Below the pieces are notes generated by a model. That model saw only the letters and a list, made by a program, of their open reading frames with translations. It did not search any database and was not told the origin of the DNA. The translations under genes and the position numbers were made by a program. Source: F22 sp963668535 (GTDB taxonomy: Bacteria > Bacteroidota > Bacteroidia > Bacteroidales > Bacteroidaceae). Taken from it: a DNA stretch of 64,000 nucleotides. This document shows positions 30,482-39,873 of the stretch, one piece after another. The DNA lies in NCBI GenBank assembly GCA_963668535.1, contig OY764867.1:1426001-1490000 (forward strand). The letters are read 5' to 3'. Every line of letters begins with the position of its first letter. Position 1 is the first letter of the stretch.

Positions 30482-33400
30482 ATGAAACTATTCAAATTAT
30501 TCTCTTTGCTAGGATTATTTTCTCTAGCAGTGTTGGCTACTGGATGTAGCAATGATGATTTCCAACAGAAGGGGGAACCATCATCTGATATAATAACGAT
30601 TACTGCTTCTACTCCATCGGAAGGGAATGAAAGTACTCGTGTGGCTTTTGACAAAGGAAACTTCTCTCTTTCTTGGAAAGTTGGGGATGAATTTCAGGTG
30701 TATGGTGCTGAATCTGCAGGTGAAAAATTTACTTGTAGTTCTATAGCTGGTGGCAAAGGGGCTTTCAATGGTACTAAACCCACCTTTACAGGTGTCAAGC
30801 ATGCTTATTACCCTGCAAGTAAGACGAATAATAGCAGTGATGGTGAAGGATATAATGTAGCTTCATTTGATTATTCAGGACAAATTCAAATTGGAAATGA
30901 CAATGTAGACGAACTCACAAACTATATGTATATGACAGGTACTGTTTCTGCCGATAATACGGTAAGTGACTTTGTGCTTCAACCTGTTGTATTGAAATTA
31001 ACGATCCAAATGCCTAGTGGTTTTACGGGCAGTGTTAGCCAAGTGGATGTGCAGTTTGGAACAACTCCTATGAAGTCTAAACATTATCAAAGTGTTGATT
31101 GGCAAGATTTCGATAAAACTTCTACGGTACAGTCTGTTTTGCTTGATGGTGTAAACCTTGCTGCTGATGAAAATTTGGTAGTCTACATGGCTATGTCTCC
31201 AGTACGTGTTACTAATGACACCTTTACAATAACAGTAACTGATGGAGCAAATAATAAGTATGTTAGAACGCTCGAGAATTTTTCATATAATTTTGAATCA
31301 GGTAAGGTTGTGCCTGGATTATTTAGCGTAGAGCAATCAATAGACAATTTGGTTACTATTGCTCAAGCACGCCAATATTATGCAAATCAAAGTACGACTG
31401 ATTTAGTGACGTATTCTAAGAGTGTAATTGGTGTTGTTACAGCTAGTCTAAGTGGGAAGACATTTATAAGTGACGGGGTAAGTGGACTATATGTAGAAAA
31501 AAGTTTGCCAAACGATATTCATGAAGGAGACAATGTAGTTGTGTCTTTAACTGGTCTTGATGTGGTTGGTGGACGTTTGGAAGCTTATGCCGATTCTTAT
31601 GCAGCTTATGCATCTGGTAGCCTTACACTTAGTGATGTGTTAGTAGAGCGAACTATCCCTGAAATTAGTGCATCTGCGTCTTCTAATGAAGATCCAAATG
31701 TTCCAGTATATACAGTGATTCGCGGAGCTACTTTGACATCTTTAGATAAGGGAAGTTTTATTTCTCAAAATGGTCATAGTATTAAGATTTACGCATCTAG
31801 TTTTTCGGGAGATATTCCTACAGGTATATGTGATGTGTATGGTGTTAATTATAGCAATGGATATGAACAGCAATTCGTTGTGACCAATGTTGTTGCTGGT
31901 GAAGCTATTCCATATATGTCATTTACGGTTGATCCAACTGAAAACATTTTGGCTGATGGTCAAGATGTAACTGTGTCTGTGAAATCTAATATTGCATGGA
32001 AAGTTGTATTGAAACAAGGTGATACAGAAATTTCTTCACAAGAAGGTGCTAATTCACAAGATGTAACTGTGGCTATTCCAGTCAATGAATCTATTACAGA
32101 ATCAGCTTCTTATAGTGTGGAATTGATTTGCCTTGATACGGAGGCTGCATTAACAGCAGAACCAGTAGGTTTAACGCAACTAAAAGCTGGTGAAAAACCA
32201 ATCTCAGAAGAAATCACTCTTCTTCAATTCCATAATATTATAGCTGGTTGGACATTGCCTAATTCCAGTGTTTCAGATATTATAGTTCGTGGATTCGTTG
32301 TATATCAAGAGGCCAGTAAGGTCTATGTGACAGATGGAACAGCAGGATTCTGTTGTTATAAATATGATACGTTTAGCGATTTTTCTATTGGGGATATCTG
32401 TGTTATGACTCCATCCGAGGTGAAGGATTATCACGGTCTTGTTGAAGCAACACAAGGTACTTTTGAAAAAGTTATAGATGATAATCAAGATGAGACTGCT
32501 GTATTGGTTGATGCAACGATTTCAGAAATTAAGAATGCTACTGACATGCACTATCAAGGTATGTATGTTCGATTGAAAGGTGTTTCTGCAAGTGCTACTA
32601 ATTGGGCTAACGGGATAACGCTTTCTAAGGATGGAGTCTCTATCGGTACATATAACAATGCTTCTTTGGCTGAGCTAAATACAGTAAATTGTACATTTGA
32701 TGCATTGTGTGTAGTCGACTATTATGATGGGTATCGTTTGATTGTTATGTCGGTTGATCATATAACTGAGCCAGCTTATATTAACTTGTCTGCCGATATT
32801 TCCTCTGCCATTGCTATTGATGGTTCTGTAGATCCTGTCATTACTGTGTCTTCAAACGTAGCATGGACAGCTCAAGTAACTGGTGGAGCAGATTTGCTTT
32901 CTGATGTGTCTTCTGGAGAAATATTGGTAGATGTACCAGCCAATACTACTGGAAGTGATATGACTTATGTAGTAACTGTGACTTCTACAGAGGATCCAAC
33001 GTTGTTTAAAACAATTGAACTTGTTCAGAGTGGACCATATATAAAGGAACTTTCTGCTGATCATACTAGTAATATAGCAGCTGATGGTAGCGTGAAACCA
33101 ATTGTTACAGTTGATGCTAACGTCAATTGGAGTGCAGAAGTGACAGGCGGAGCTACATTGAATACCAATACAGAAGCTGGAACTATTGAGGTGACTTTGC
33201 CGGTAAATGAATCTGAGCAAGAAGTGACTTATACTATAACAGTGACTTCAGAAGGTGGTGCTATTGTTAAGACTATTGATTTGATTCAAAGTGCAGCAGG
33301 AGATTCTAGCGTATCTGTTGTGTTCCCTGTGTCTTTTGATTACACATCAGACAAGATTCAGGATGGTACTACTTGTTACGCTGAAGGGCTTAATAATATA

Positions 33401-33814
33401 GCAACTGTTAAAACATATGGTGCAAAAGCAACGCTTAGTCATTCAACATCAGATGGTGGTGCTATATACTCCACGGGATTTACACAAGTAGGAGAATCTG
33501 GCTGGGAATTTACTTTACCTGTGAAGAATTTGCCCCCTGGTGCTATTATAACTTATTCAGGTAAGTTTAGACGTTCAAAAACTGGGCCTTCACAATTTGA
33601 ACTCCAATATAGTATTGATGGTGGAGCAACTTTTATATCAAGTGGTTCAATAATTGATGTTCCAACAAGTGCTGGCAATGTAACTGGAGATGTTACTGTC
33701 ACAAATGGTCTGACTTCTGGAATTTTTATTCTTCGTTTGGCTGTGAATAAGGTGGCAAGTAGTAGTACTGGAACCCACCGTTTAGTTCAATATTCAGTAA
33801 TTTCAATAAAGTAA
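30482..33814 (+). CDS. Large surface lipoprotein: fimbrillin-like, OB/DUF5689-like and BACON modules
   Basis: 1110 residues. The signal peptide ends in LATGC (lipid cysteine 22), followed by SNDDF, an acidic pattern like the Bacteroidota surface-export signal. Modules by eye: fimbrillin-like domain about 37-287; OB-like regions about 289-390 and 395-475; BACON-like domain 478-567; a DUF5689-type region 575-762 (SVSDIIVRGFVVY, VYVTDGTAGF); two BACON-like domains 765-850 and 854-937 (SSNVAWTAQV, ANVNWSAEV); and a beta-rich C-terminal module 945-1110 with GWEFTLPVKNL. The last module is shared with the lipoprotein at 39874. It is likely an elongated surface binding protein. Ligand unknown; nucleic acid is inferred from neighbours. 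A terminator follows. Confidence 0.85.
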   Translation: MKLFKLFSLLGLFSLAVLATGCSNDDFQQKGEPSSDIITITASTPSEGNESTRVAFDKGNFSLSWKVGDEFQVYGAESAGEKFTCSSIAGGKGAFNGTKPTFTGVKHAYYPASKTNNSSDGEGYNVASFDYSGQIQIGNDNVDELTNYMYMTGTVSADNTVSDFVLQPVVLKLTIQMPSGFTGSVSQVDVQFGTTPMKSKHYQSVDWQDFDKTSTVQSVLLDGVNLAADENLVVYMAMSPVRVTNDTFTITVTDGANNKYVRTLENFSYNFESGKVVPGLFSVEQSIDNLVTIAQARQYYANQSTTDLVTYSKSVIGVVTASLSGKTFISDGVSGLYVEKSLPNDIHEGDNVVVSLTGLDVVGGRLEAYADSYAAYASGSLTLSDVLVERTIPEISASASSNEDPNVPVYTVIRGATLTSLDKGSFISQNGHSIKIYASSFSGDIPTGICDVYGVNYSNGYEQQFVVTNVVAGEAIPYMSFTVDPTENILADGQDVTVSVKSNIAWKVVLKQGDTEISSQEGANSQDVTVAIPVNESITESASYSVELICLDTEAALTAEPVGLTQLKAGEKPISEEITLLQFHNIIAGWTLPNSSVSDIIVRGFVVYQEASKVYVTDGTAGFCCYKYDTFSDFSIGDICVMTPSEVKDYHGLVEATQGTFEKVIDDNQDETAVLVDATISEIKNATDMHYQGMYVRLKGVSASATNWANGITLSKDGVSIGTYNNASLAELNTVNCTFDALCVVDYYDGYRLIVMSVDHITEPAYINLSADISSAIAIDGSVDPVITVSSNVAWTAQVTGGADLLSDVSSGEILVDVPANTTGSDMTYVVTVTSTEDPTLFKTIELVQSGPYIKELSADHTSNIAADGSVKPIVTVDANVNWSAEVTGGATLNTNTEAGTIEVTLPVNESEQEVTYTITVTSEGGAIVKTIDLIQSAAGDSSVSVVFPVSFDYTSDKIQDGTTCYAEGLNNIATVKTYGAKATLSHSTSDGGAIYSTGFTQVGESGWEFTLPVKNLPPGAIITYSGKFRRSKTGPSQFELQYSIDGGATFISSGSIIDVPTSAGNVTGDVTVTNGLTSGIFILRLAVNKVASSSTGTHRLVQYSVISIK

Positions 33815-33870
33815 TTATGATAGTTTTTGTGTTTCAGAGCTAGCATAATAAATTTCAAAACATATTATAA

Positions 33871-33902
33871 GAGGCAGATTTATATTAATCTGCCTCTTTT
33901 TT
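33871..33902 (+). terminator. Terminator after the large lipoprotein gene
   Basis: GAGGCAGATT, loop TATATT, AATCTGCCTC, then six T. The perfect 10-bp stem separates the first lipoprotein unit from the receptor unit downstream. Confidence 0.93.
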
Positions 33903-34352
33903 ATGCTATGTAATAGGCGAAAGAAACTTGACAATTTACATCGCAAATAAAAAGAGGAAAATACTCAGTAATGTAACAAGAATGTAATGTTTTATTTCTT
34001 TATGTTATTTGCTTAGAAAAGTTAAAAAACAACGTGGTGTAATAATATAATAGTTTTGACGTGCTTTCTGTGTCAATTGTAAACTAAAATCTTTATTTTT
34101 TTGATATGGTGAAATTTGTGGGTGGTTTTTTTCTCAATGTACTAATATTTCCTGCAAAATAACATCCAAAAAAGTTTTTTTGTCTAGTGATTCTTTTGTT
34201 TCTTTGTGTACTTTGACTTCATAGCCCGTAGTGGTTGATCGTATTGTGCTTATACACACTTTGTTTTGAGCTCTATTTATGAGCAAAAGTATAGCACATT
34301 TTTAGGTCTAACTGTATGTATTGAGCGAAGATTAATCAAAATAAATAACTGA
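33903..34352. other. Intergenic region before the receptor operon
   Basis: 450 AT-rich bases without a credible gene. The promoter for the 34353 operon should lie here, but I find no full -33/-7 pair on the plus strand. On the minus strand TACTTTTGC occurs (34283-34291) without a matching TTTG, so a divergent transcript is possible but unsupported. Confidence 0.5.
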
Positions 34353-36068
34353 ATGAGAAGATTGACTAATCACATCCTTTGGGGGTGGTTGATGGCTCCA
34401 CTATTTGTGTTGAGCCTTATGTCCTGCGTTGATGAAGAGAACCGCGATGGTCTCCCTCAATTGAAAGTAGAAGAAGCTGGGACATCTATTGTGTTTGAAA
34501 GTGGTATGTCGGTAAAACAATCCATCCATGTAACTTCCAATCGTGCATGGACCGTACAGCTAAGTCCAGCTGATGCCGCAGACTGGGTGGTGATTTCTGA
34601 TATGGAAGGTGAAGGTGACAAAACCATTAGCTATTCCGTTGTGGCAAATACAGGCGAACCTCGTCAAGCCATGATTACTGTGTATCTTAATAATCTAAAC
34701 GATCGTAAGGGTACTATTGCTTTAACACAAAAAGACGCTGATGGTCGTTTGTACGATTATGGTAATGGCATTCAATCTCTTAAGAGCCTATATACAGGTT
34801 CAGATATCACTATTACTGACGATGTGTATGTAACAGGTACCATTATCAATGATTTCGACGGTGGAAACAATAGTTCGTTGAAGAATGTTTATATTTCAGA
34901 CGAAGAAGCAGGGGTTATGTTGCGTTTGGCATACAATCCAGAATTCAAGAAAGGTGATAAAATACGTGTTCACGCTAAGGGCTTTACATTGACAAGCTAC
35001 CGAGGCATGCTTCAATTGGGTGAAGTGACATCCGATGCGATAGAAGTTATTGCTAATCAAGAAATGCCTGCAACAGAAATTACTTCAGAACAATTGTTGA
35101 CTGGTGACTATCAATCTATGTATGTGGCTGTTTCTGGTGTACAAGCCACAGAGACATCTAAGGGTACTGTTTATTCTGATGGTACAAATAGCTACAATAT
35201 TAATATGGAAACACCTGAAGGTGATAAGTTTATTGCTCGTTTCAATAAATATACTAGTTTCGGACAAGGAGAGACTTTCCCAGAAGGTAGTGGCGTTATA
35301 AAGGGTATTGCTGGCGCATATGATACAGATATACAACTATTCCCACAACAAGCTAGTGATCTTGCTGGATTGACTGAAGACCGCTTTGTGGCCGCAGGTA
35401 ATGAAATGCCTACTTCTTATGTGTCACTTGCTGATCTACGTGCGCTACATACTGGTACAACGGTGGCTCTAGATGCATCTTACGACGAAAAAGGTGTGCA
35501 AGGCGTCGTTTTGAATAATATCTACGGTACAAAGTATACAACGAGTAAGGCGTTTTATGTGACTGATGGTACAGCGGGAATCCAATTGTATCTATCAGAT
35601 TACGCAGATTACGCAATTGGTGATAGTCTAGTTGTTTCTCTTAAGGGGGCTTCTATTGAAAATTACAGTGGTATGTTGGAGTTGAAGGTTGCTCCAGAAG
35701 CTTTACACAAGGTGGCTACAGTATCAGTTGAACCTAAAGTCATCACTGTTGATGAACTATTGACTGGTAATTACCAATCTCAATACGTGCAGGTGAACGG
35801 TGTGCAAGTAGCTAGTGGTGATTTGTCTGAAAATTGGACGTACACTAATTCAAGCAATCAATTAAGTCAATCATCAATTGATATGGTGACTGCTGATAGT
35901 AAGACTTTTGTAGCACGCTTATTGAAATGGGATGCCCCATTCGCTGGCAATCAAGTACCACAGCTTAGTGGTAGTATCAAAGGTATTGCTACACAATATA
36001 ATACAACTATTCAGCTTGCCCCTCAGACAGAGGATGATTTGGCAGGAATGAATCAAGCGCGATTCTAA
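34353..36068 (+). CDS. Surface lipoprotein with BACON-like and two DUF5689 domains
   Basis: 571 residues. Lipobox LMSC (cysteine 25) is followed by VDEEN, an acidic surface-export-like signal. A BACON-like domain (about 31-128, HVTSNRAWTVQL and a terminal IALTQKDA) precedes two DUF5689-type regions at 135-339 and 354-571. Each has the pattern VYVTGTI, VYISDEEAGVMLRL or AFYVTDGTAGIQLYL, GDKIRVHAKG or GDSLVVSLKG, and LLTGxYQSxYV. This pattern suggests an OB-fold barrel. It heads an operon with the TonB-dependent receptor gene 33 bases later and occupies the place where a SusD gene would be expected. It could deliver ligand to the receptor. Confidence 0.85.
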   Translation: MRRLTNHILWGWLMAPLFVLSLMSCVDEENRDGLPQLKVEEAGTSIVFESGMSVKQSIHVTSNRAWTVQLSPADAADWVVISDMEGEGDKTISYSVVANTGEPRQAMITVYLNNLNDRKGTIALTQKDADGRLYDYGNGIQSLKSLYTGSDITITDDVYVTGTIINDFDGGNNSSLKNVYISDEEAGVMLRLAYNPEFKKGDKIRVHAKGFTLTSYRGMLQLGEVTSDAIEVIANQEMPATEITSEQLLTGDYQSMYVAVSGVQATETSKGTVYSDGTNSYNINMETPEGDKFIARFNKYTSFGQGETFPEGSGVIKGIAGAYDTDIQLFPQQASDLAGLTEDRFVAAGNEMPTSYVSLADLRALHTGTTVALDASYDEKGVQGVVLNNIYGTKYTTSKAFYVTDGTAGIQLYLSDYADYAIGDSLVVSLKGASIENYSGMLELKVAPEALHKVATVSVEPKVITVDELLTGNYQSQYVQVNGVQVASGDLSENWTYTNSSNQLSQSSIDMVTADSKTFVARLLKWDAPFAGNQVPQLSGSIKGIATQYNTTIQLAPQTEDDLAGMNQARF

Positions 36069-36101
36069 TAACTCAAACGAATTATCTAAAACAATACATA
36101 G

Positions 36102-38870
36102 ATGAAAAAGATTATAGCATTGTTGACGCTTATTTGTCTTCCCGTCATGTTGATGGCTGCCAAGATTGGTGGAATCACAGGTGTGGTTGTTGAGCGTCAA
36201 AGTCAAGAACCTATAGCAGGTGTACAAATCACATTATTATCTACTCCGCAACAAGAGGCCACAACAGATAATGAAGGACGTTTCATTTTCGAATCGGTGC
36301 CTTATGGTTTTTATCAGTTGCGTGTGTCTCATGCGGATTATCAAGTGGTTATGATTGGTGTGAAAGTACAAGAACCAATGCATGATATGGAGAAACTGTC
36401 TCTTGTAGCCAAAAATACAGGTAGTCGAGACATCGACGAATTAAATTTTGCATCTAATGCAGGCCTTGATGAAGGAGAAGGAGCAACAGGAACTGTCGCT
36501 TTAACTGCAACACAAGATGTGTATGATAATATTGCTAGTTATGACTTTAGCGCTATGCGTTTTCGCAGCCGTGGTCTAGATGGCGGTACACAAGATGTAT
36601 TTGTGAATGGTATACGCATGAATGATGCGATGACTGGATATGGTCCTTGGAGTTTGTATGGTGGTTTGAATGAAGCTGCTCGTAGCAAGGAAGGTATCAG
36701 TCGTTTGCACACTTCAGAATATGGCGTATCTGGTGTCAATGGAGCAACCAATATCAATATGCGTGCTTCTATGATACGTAAAGGATGGCGTTTCTCTGCT
36801 GTCAATGGTAATGGCTCTTATGCAGCTCGTTTGATGGCAACATATGGTTCTGGTAACTTAGATAATGGTTGGAGTTATGCGATGAGTGTGTCTACACGTC
36901 AAGGAGGTAACGCTTATGTGAATGAAACAGATTATAATGCCTATTCTTATTTCTTGTCAGTAGAGAAGCAATTGGATGATAAACATGCCCTTGGATTTTC
37001 TTTCTGGGCAGCACCATATGAACGAGGCGCACAAATGGCGACTACTCAAGAAGTGTATGATTTGGTAGGCGATAATTATTACAATAGCAATTGGGGATAT
37101 CAAGATGGTGAAAAACGCAATGCACGTGTTAAGAGAAGCCATCAACCAATTGCTACATTAAACTACTACTTTACTCCAGATGAAAATACAACTTTCACTG
37201 TAGCGATGAGCTATCGTTTTGGTTGGTCTACTTATTCTGCTTTGGATTGGTATGATGCACAGGATCCACGTCCTGATTATTACAAAAATCTTCCATCATA
37301 TCTTAATTTCCGTGGTGAAACAACTAAAGCTGCAACTTTGACAGAAGCATGGAAAGATGGCAATTCAGGTATCCAACATTTGAATTGGGATCGTATGTAC
37401 CAAGTGAATCGTGAAAGCGATCAAGACTGGGGTAACTACAAAGGTGTAGATATGGGACCTGGTCGCTCAAAATACATTGTGTCTGACCGTCATACAGATC
37501 AACGTGATTTCAATCTAAATTTGGCATTGGCTCATGTTGTTGATGATCATTTCGAAGTGAATGCTGGTTTATCAACTCGTTACAATCGTACTGAATACTA
37601 CAACGAAGTGAAAGATTTACTTGGTGGTAAATACTGGGTAAATATTGATAACTTTGCGGAACGTGATTTTTCAAATGCAGACTTTGAAACTTTGATGAAT
37701 GACGCAGGTAATCTAGATAATCTTGTGGTACACGAAGGAGATAAGTATGGTTATGATTACTACGGCAATGATTTGAGCTCTAAACTTTGGGTTGACCTTA
37801 AATATAATGTTGGTCCATGGAATGCTTTCTTTGCTGGAGAAGCAGGATATAGTTCTATCTGGCGTGACGGACAGTATTGCAAAGGACTTTTCCAAGACAA
37901 TTCAGTGGGTAACTCGACTAAAAAACGTTTTTATACTTACCGTGTAAAAGCTGGTGCAAAATATCATTTGGGATTGAATCAAAGTATTGAAGCTACAGTT
38001 GCTTATTTGAACGATGCTCCATTGTTTAAGAATGCGATGATTTCTCCACGTACACGCAATGAGTATGTACCTCATTTGAGTACAGAAAAAACATTTAGTG
38101 CCGATTTGACATATACAGCAAAATATCCATGGATGGATCTTCGTGTGTCAGCTTATTATATGTTGATGAAGGACAAGAGTCGTTTGATATCTTTCTATGA
38201 TGATTTGCAAAATTCCTTCACAAACTTTGCCATGAGCGGTATTGATCAACAACATATGGGTGTTGAACTAGGTGTCGAAGTTCCTATTGTACATGGCCTT
38301 TCTGTTTCAGGTGCCATGAGTTTGGGAGATTACGTATACACATCAACTCCATCATTTACACAAACTCGTGATAACACAGCTTCTGTGATTCAAAAAGACG
38401 AAAAGGTGTATTGGAAAGGATTCAAAGTGGAAAATACTCCACAGTTGGCTACAAGTCTTGGCTTGAATTACCATACAGACAGTTATTGGTTCTTCGGACT
38501 TGATGCTGGTTATTATGGCAATTCTTATCTAAGTATGAACCCATTGTTGCGCACAGACTTCGCTATTGATGGTTTGACAGATGAGCAAGCACTTAATATG
38601 CGTAGTCAAGAAAAACTAGGTTCAGCATTCTTGTTGAATGCCGATCTTGGTAAGAGCTGGTATATTGACAGAAAATATAATATTGGTTTCAGTCTTCAAG
38701 TGAAAAACTTATTAAATCGTCAGAATATCAAGACTGGTGGTTATGAACAAATGCGTCTCGGTGATGTAGATGATGCTGATGGCAATTTCCAACATTATGC
38801 ACCGTTTGATTCTAAGTATTATTATCTATATGGTACTACTTACTATTTCAACCTTTATTTCCGATTCTAA
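36102..38870 (+). CDS. TonB-dependent outer-membrane receptor (SusC-like, no SusD partner)
   Basis: 922 residues. A signal peptide (1 to about 19) is followed by a carboxypeptidase-regulatory-like domain (about 22-105, ITGVVVERQSQEPIAGVQI). A plug region lies at about 130-225, with DVFVNGIRMNDAMTGYG and GVNGATNINM. A 22-strand-type barrel reaches the C-terminal aromatic ending YYFNLYFRF. It would import a ligand across the outer membrane using TonB energy. The flanking genes encode DUF5689 lipoproteins and then three nucleases, so products of nucleic acid cleavage are the inferred substrate. No SusD gene, anti-sigma factor, or carbohydrate enzyme gene is present, which argues against a glycan locus. 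Confidence 0.92.
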   Translation: MKKIIALLTLICLPVMLMAAKIGGITGVVVERQSQEPIAGVQITLLSTPQQEATTDNEGRFIFESVPYGFYQLRVSHADYQVVMIGVKVQEPMHDMEKLSLVAKNTGSRDIDELNFASNAGLDEGEGATGTVALTATQDVYDNIASYDFSAMRFRSRGLDGGTQDVFVNGIRMNDAMTGYGPWSLYGGLNEAARSKEGISRLHTSEYGVSGVNGATNINMRASMIRKGWRFSAVNGNGSYAARLMATYGSGNLDNGWSYAMSVSTRQGGNAYVNETDYNAYSYFLSVEKQLDDKHALGFSFWAAPYERGAQMATTQEVYDLVGDNYYNSNWGYQDGEKRNARVKRSHQPIATLNYYFTPDENTTFTVAMSYRFGWSTYSALDWYDAQDPRPDYYKNLPSYLNFRGETTKAATLTEAWKDGNSGIQHLNWDRMYQVNRESDQDWGNYKGVDMGPGRSKYIVSDRHTDQRDFNLNLALAHVVDDHFEVNAGLSTRYNRTEYYNEVKDLLGGKYWVNIDNFAERDFSNADFETLMNDAGNLDNLVVHEGDKYGYDYYGNDLSSKLWVDLKYNVGPWNAFFAGEAGYSSIWRDGQYCKGLFQDNSVGNSTKKRFYTYRVKAGAKYHLGLNQSIEATVAYLNDAPLFKNAMISPRTRNEYVPHLSTEKTFSADLTYTAKYPWMDLRVSAYYMLMKDKSRLISFYDDLQNSFTNFAMSGIDQQHMGVELGVEVPIVHGLSVSGAMSLGDYVYTSTPSFTQTRDNTASVIQKDEKVYWKGFKVENTPQLATSLGLNYHTDSYWFFGLDAGYYGNSYLSMNPLLRTDFAIDGLTDEQALNMRSQEKLGSAFLLNADLGKSWYIDRKYNIGFSLQVKNLLNRQNIKTGGYEQMRLGDVDDADGNFQHYAPFDSKYYYLYGTTYYFNLYFRF

Positions 38871-38896
38871 ATTGACAAAGAAAATCATCTATTGAT

Positions 38897-39829
38897 ATGA
38901 ATAAATTATATACTAAAATGTTGTTAGTAGTCATGGTCCTTACTGCAGGACTGCTAACAAGCTGTAACGATGTGGATGACCCAAAAGTAGAAGTTCTTCC
39001 AACGTCTGCATCCGAGATTACTGCATTAGAAGGATACACAGCTATTACTATTAAAGACTTAAAGAGTCGATTGGCTGCTGGAAACGACAATGTAGCTTTA
39101 AACATCGAAGATAAGGTGTACATCGAAGCGCGTGTAAACACAACCGATCGTTATGGTAATTTCTACCGCTCATTTTATTGTCAAGATGCAACAAGTGGGA
39201 TCGAAATTAAAATAGGTAAGTCACAGTTGTATAATATTTACCATTTTGGTCAAACCATTTATGTACGTCTAGATGGCTTATGTTTAGCACGTTATAATGG
39301 TGGTGTATCTATTGGGCTTCCTACTGAAGAGGGTAGCAAATATCCAAGTACATGGATTGATCAACAACAGATACTTGATTCTCATATTTTCCGAGGAAGC
39401 TTGAATACAGATAATCCTTTGCAGCCGATTAAAATCACTTCTACCGACCAGTTGTCTTCTGACAACTACGGTATGTTGGTTGATATGCACGGGATTACAT
39501 TCACAGGAGAAATTGATTATAGCAACTATTACAATGCAGCAGGTGAAAGCATTGTGCTTGATGAACTTGCTACATGGGCTATCCCAAATGTACCAGAAGA
39601 TCCAGATCTTAATGCTGGTACAGGTCAACAGATTTTCCGCATGGGATCAACAGACTTCGTGGTGCGTACTAGCGGATATGCTAAGTTCTCTGCAGAAAAG
39701 GTTACAGATCGAGTTGCTGTCAATGGTATTTGCAATATCACTTGTTTGTATACAGTTTATCAGAAAGGTACTTATGATCCAACATATCAACTTATTTTAA
39801 ATACCAGCAATGATGTCGTTGCTTGGTAA
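38897..39829 (+). CDS. DUF5689 lipoprotein
   Basis: 310 residues. Lipobox LLTSC (cysteine 23) is followed by NDVDD, an acidic surface-export-like signal. From about residue 50 on, one long DUF5689 domain is visible: AITIKDLKSRLA, VYIEARVNTTDRYGNFYRSF, YCQDATSGIEIKIG, and FGQTIYVRLDGLCLARYNGGVSIG. This corresponds to an OB-like barrel with an insertion. It starts 26 bases after the receptor gene, so it is firmly in the operon and may be the receptor's closest lipoprotein partner. Enzymatic motifs are absent. Family recognition is good; function is unknown. Confidence 0.87.
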   Translation: MNKLYTKMLLVVMVLTAGLLTSCNDVDDPKVEVLPTSASEITALEGYTAITIKDLKSRLAAGNDNVALNIEDKVYIEARVNTTDRYGNFYRSFYCQDATSGIEIKIGKSQLYNIYHFGQTIYVRLDGLCLARYNGGVSIGLPTEEGSKYPSTWIDQQQILDSHIFRGSLNTDNPLQPIKITSTDQLSSDNYGMLVDMHGITFTGEIDYSNYYNAAGESIVLDELATWAIPNVPEDPDLNAGTGQQIFRMGSTDFVVRTSGYAKFSAEKVTDRVAVNGICNITCLYTVYQKGTYDPTYQLILNTSNDVVAW

Positions 39830-39873
39830 TAATTGTACTTGCATTAAACCCTATAATTAAATAATCGAAGACA

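Noticed and set aside
34353..39829. Polysaccharide utilisation locus
   Set aside because: There is no SusD, no glycoside hydrolase and no sugar sensor; enzymes in the run are nucleases.
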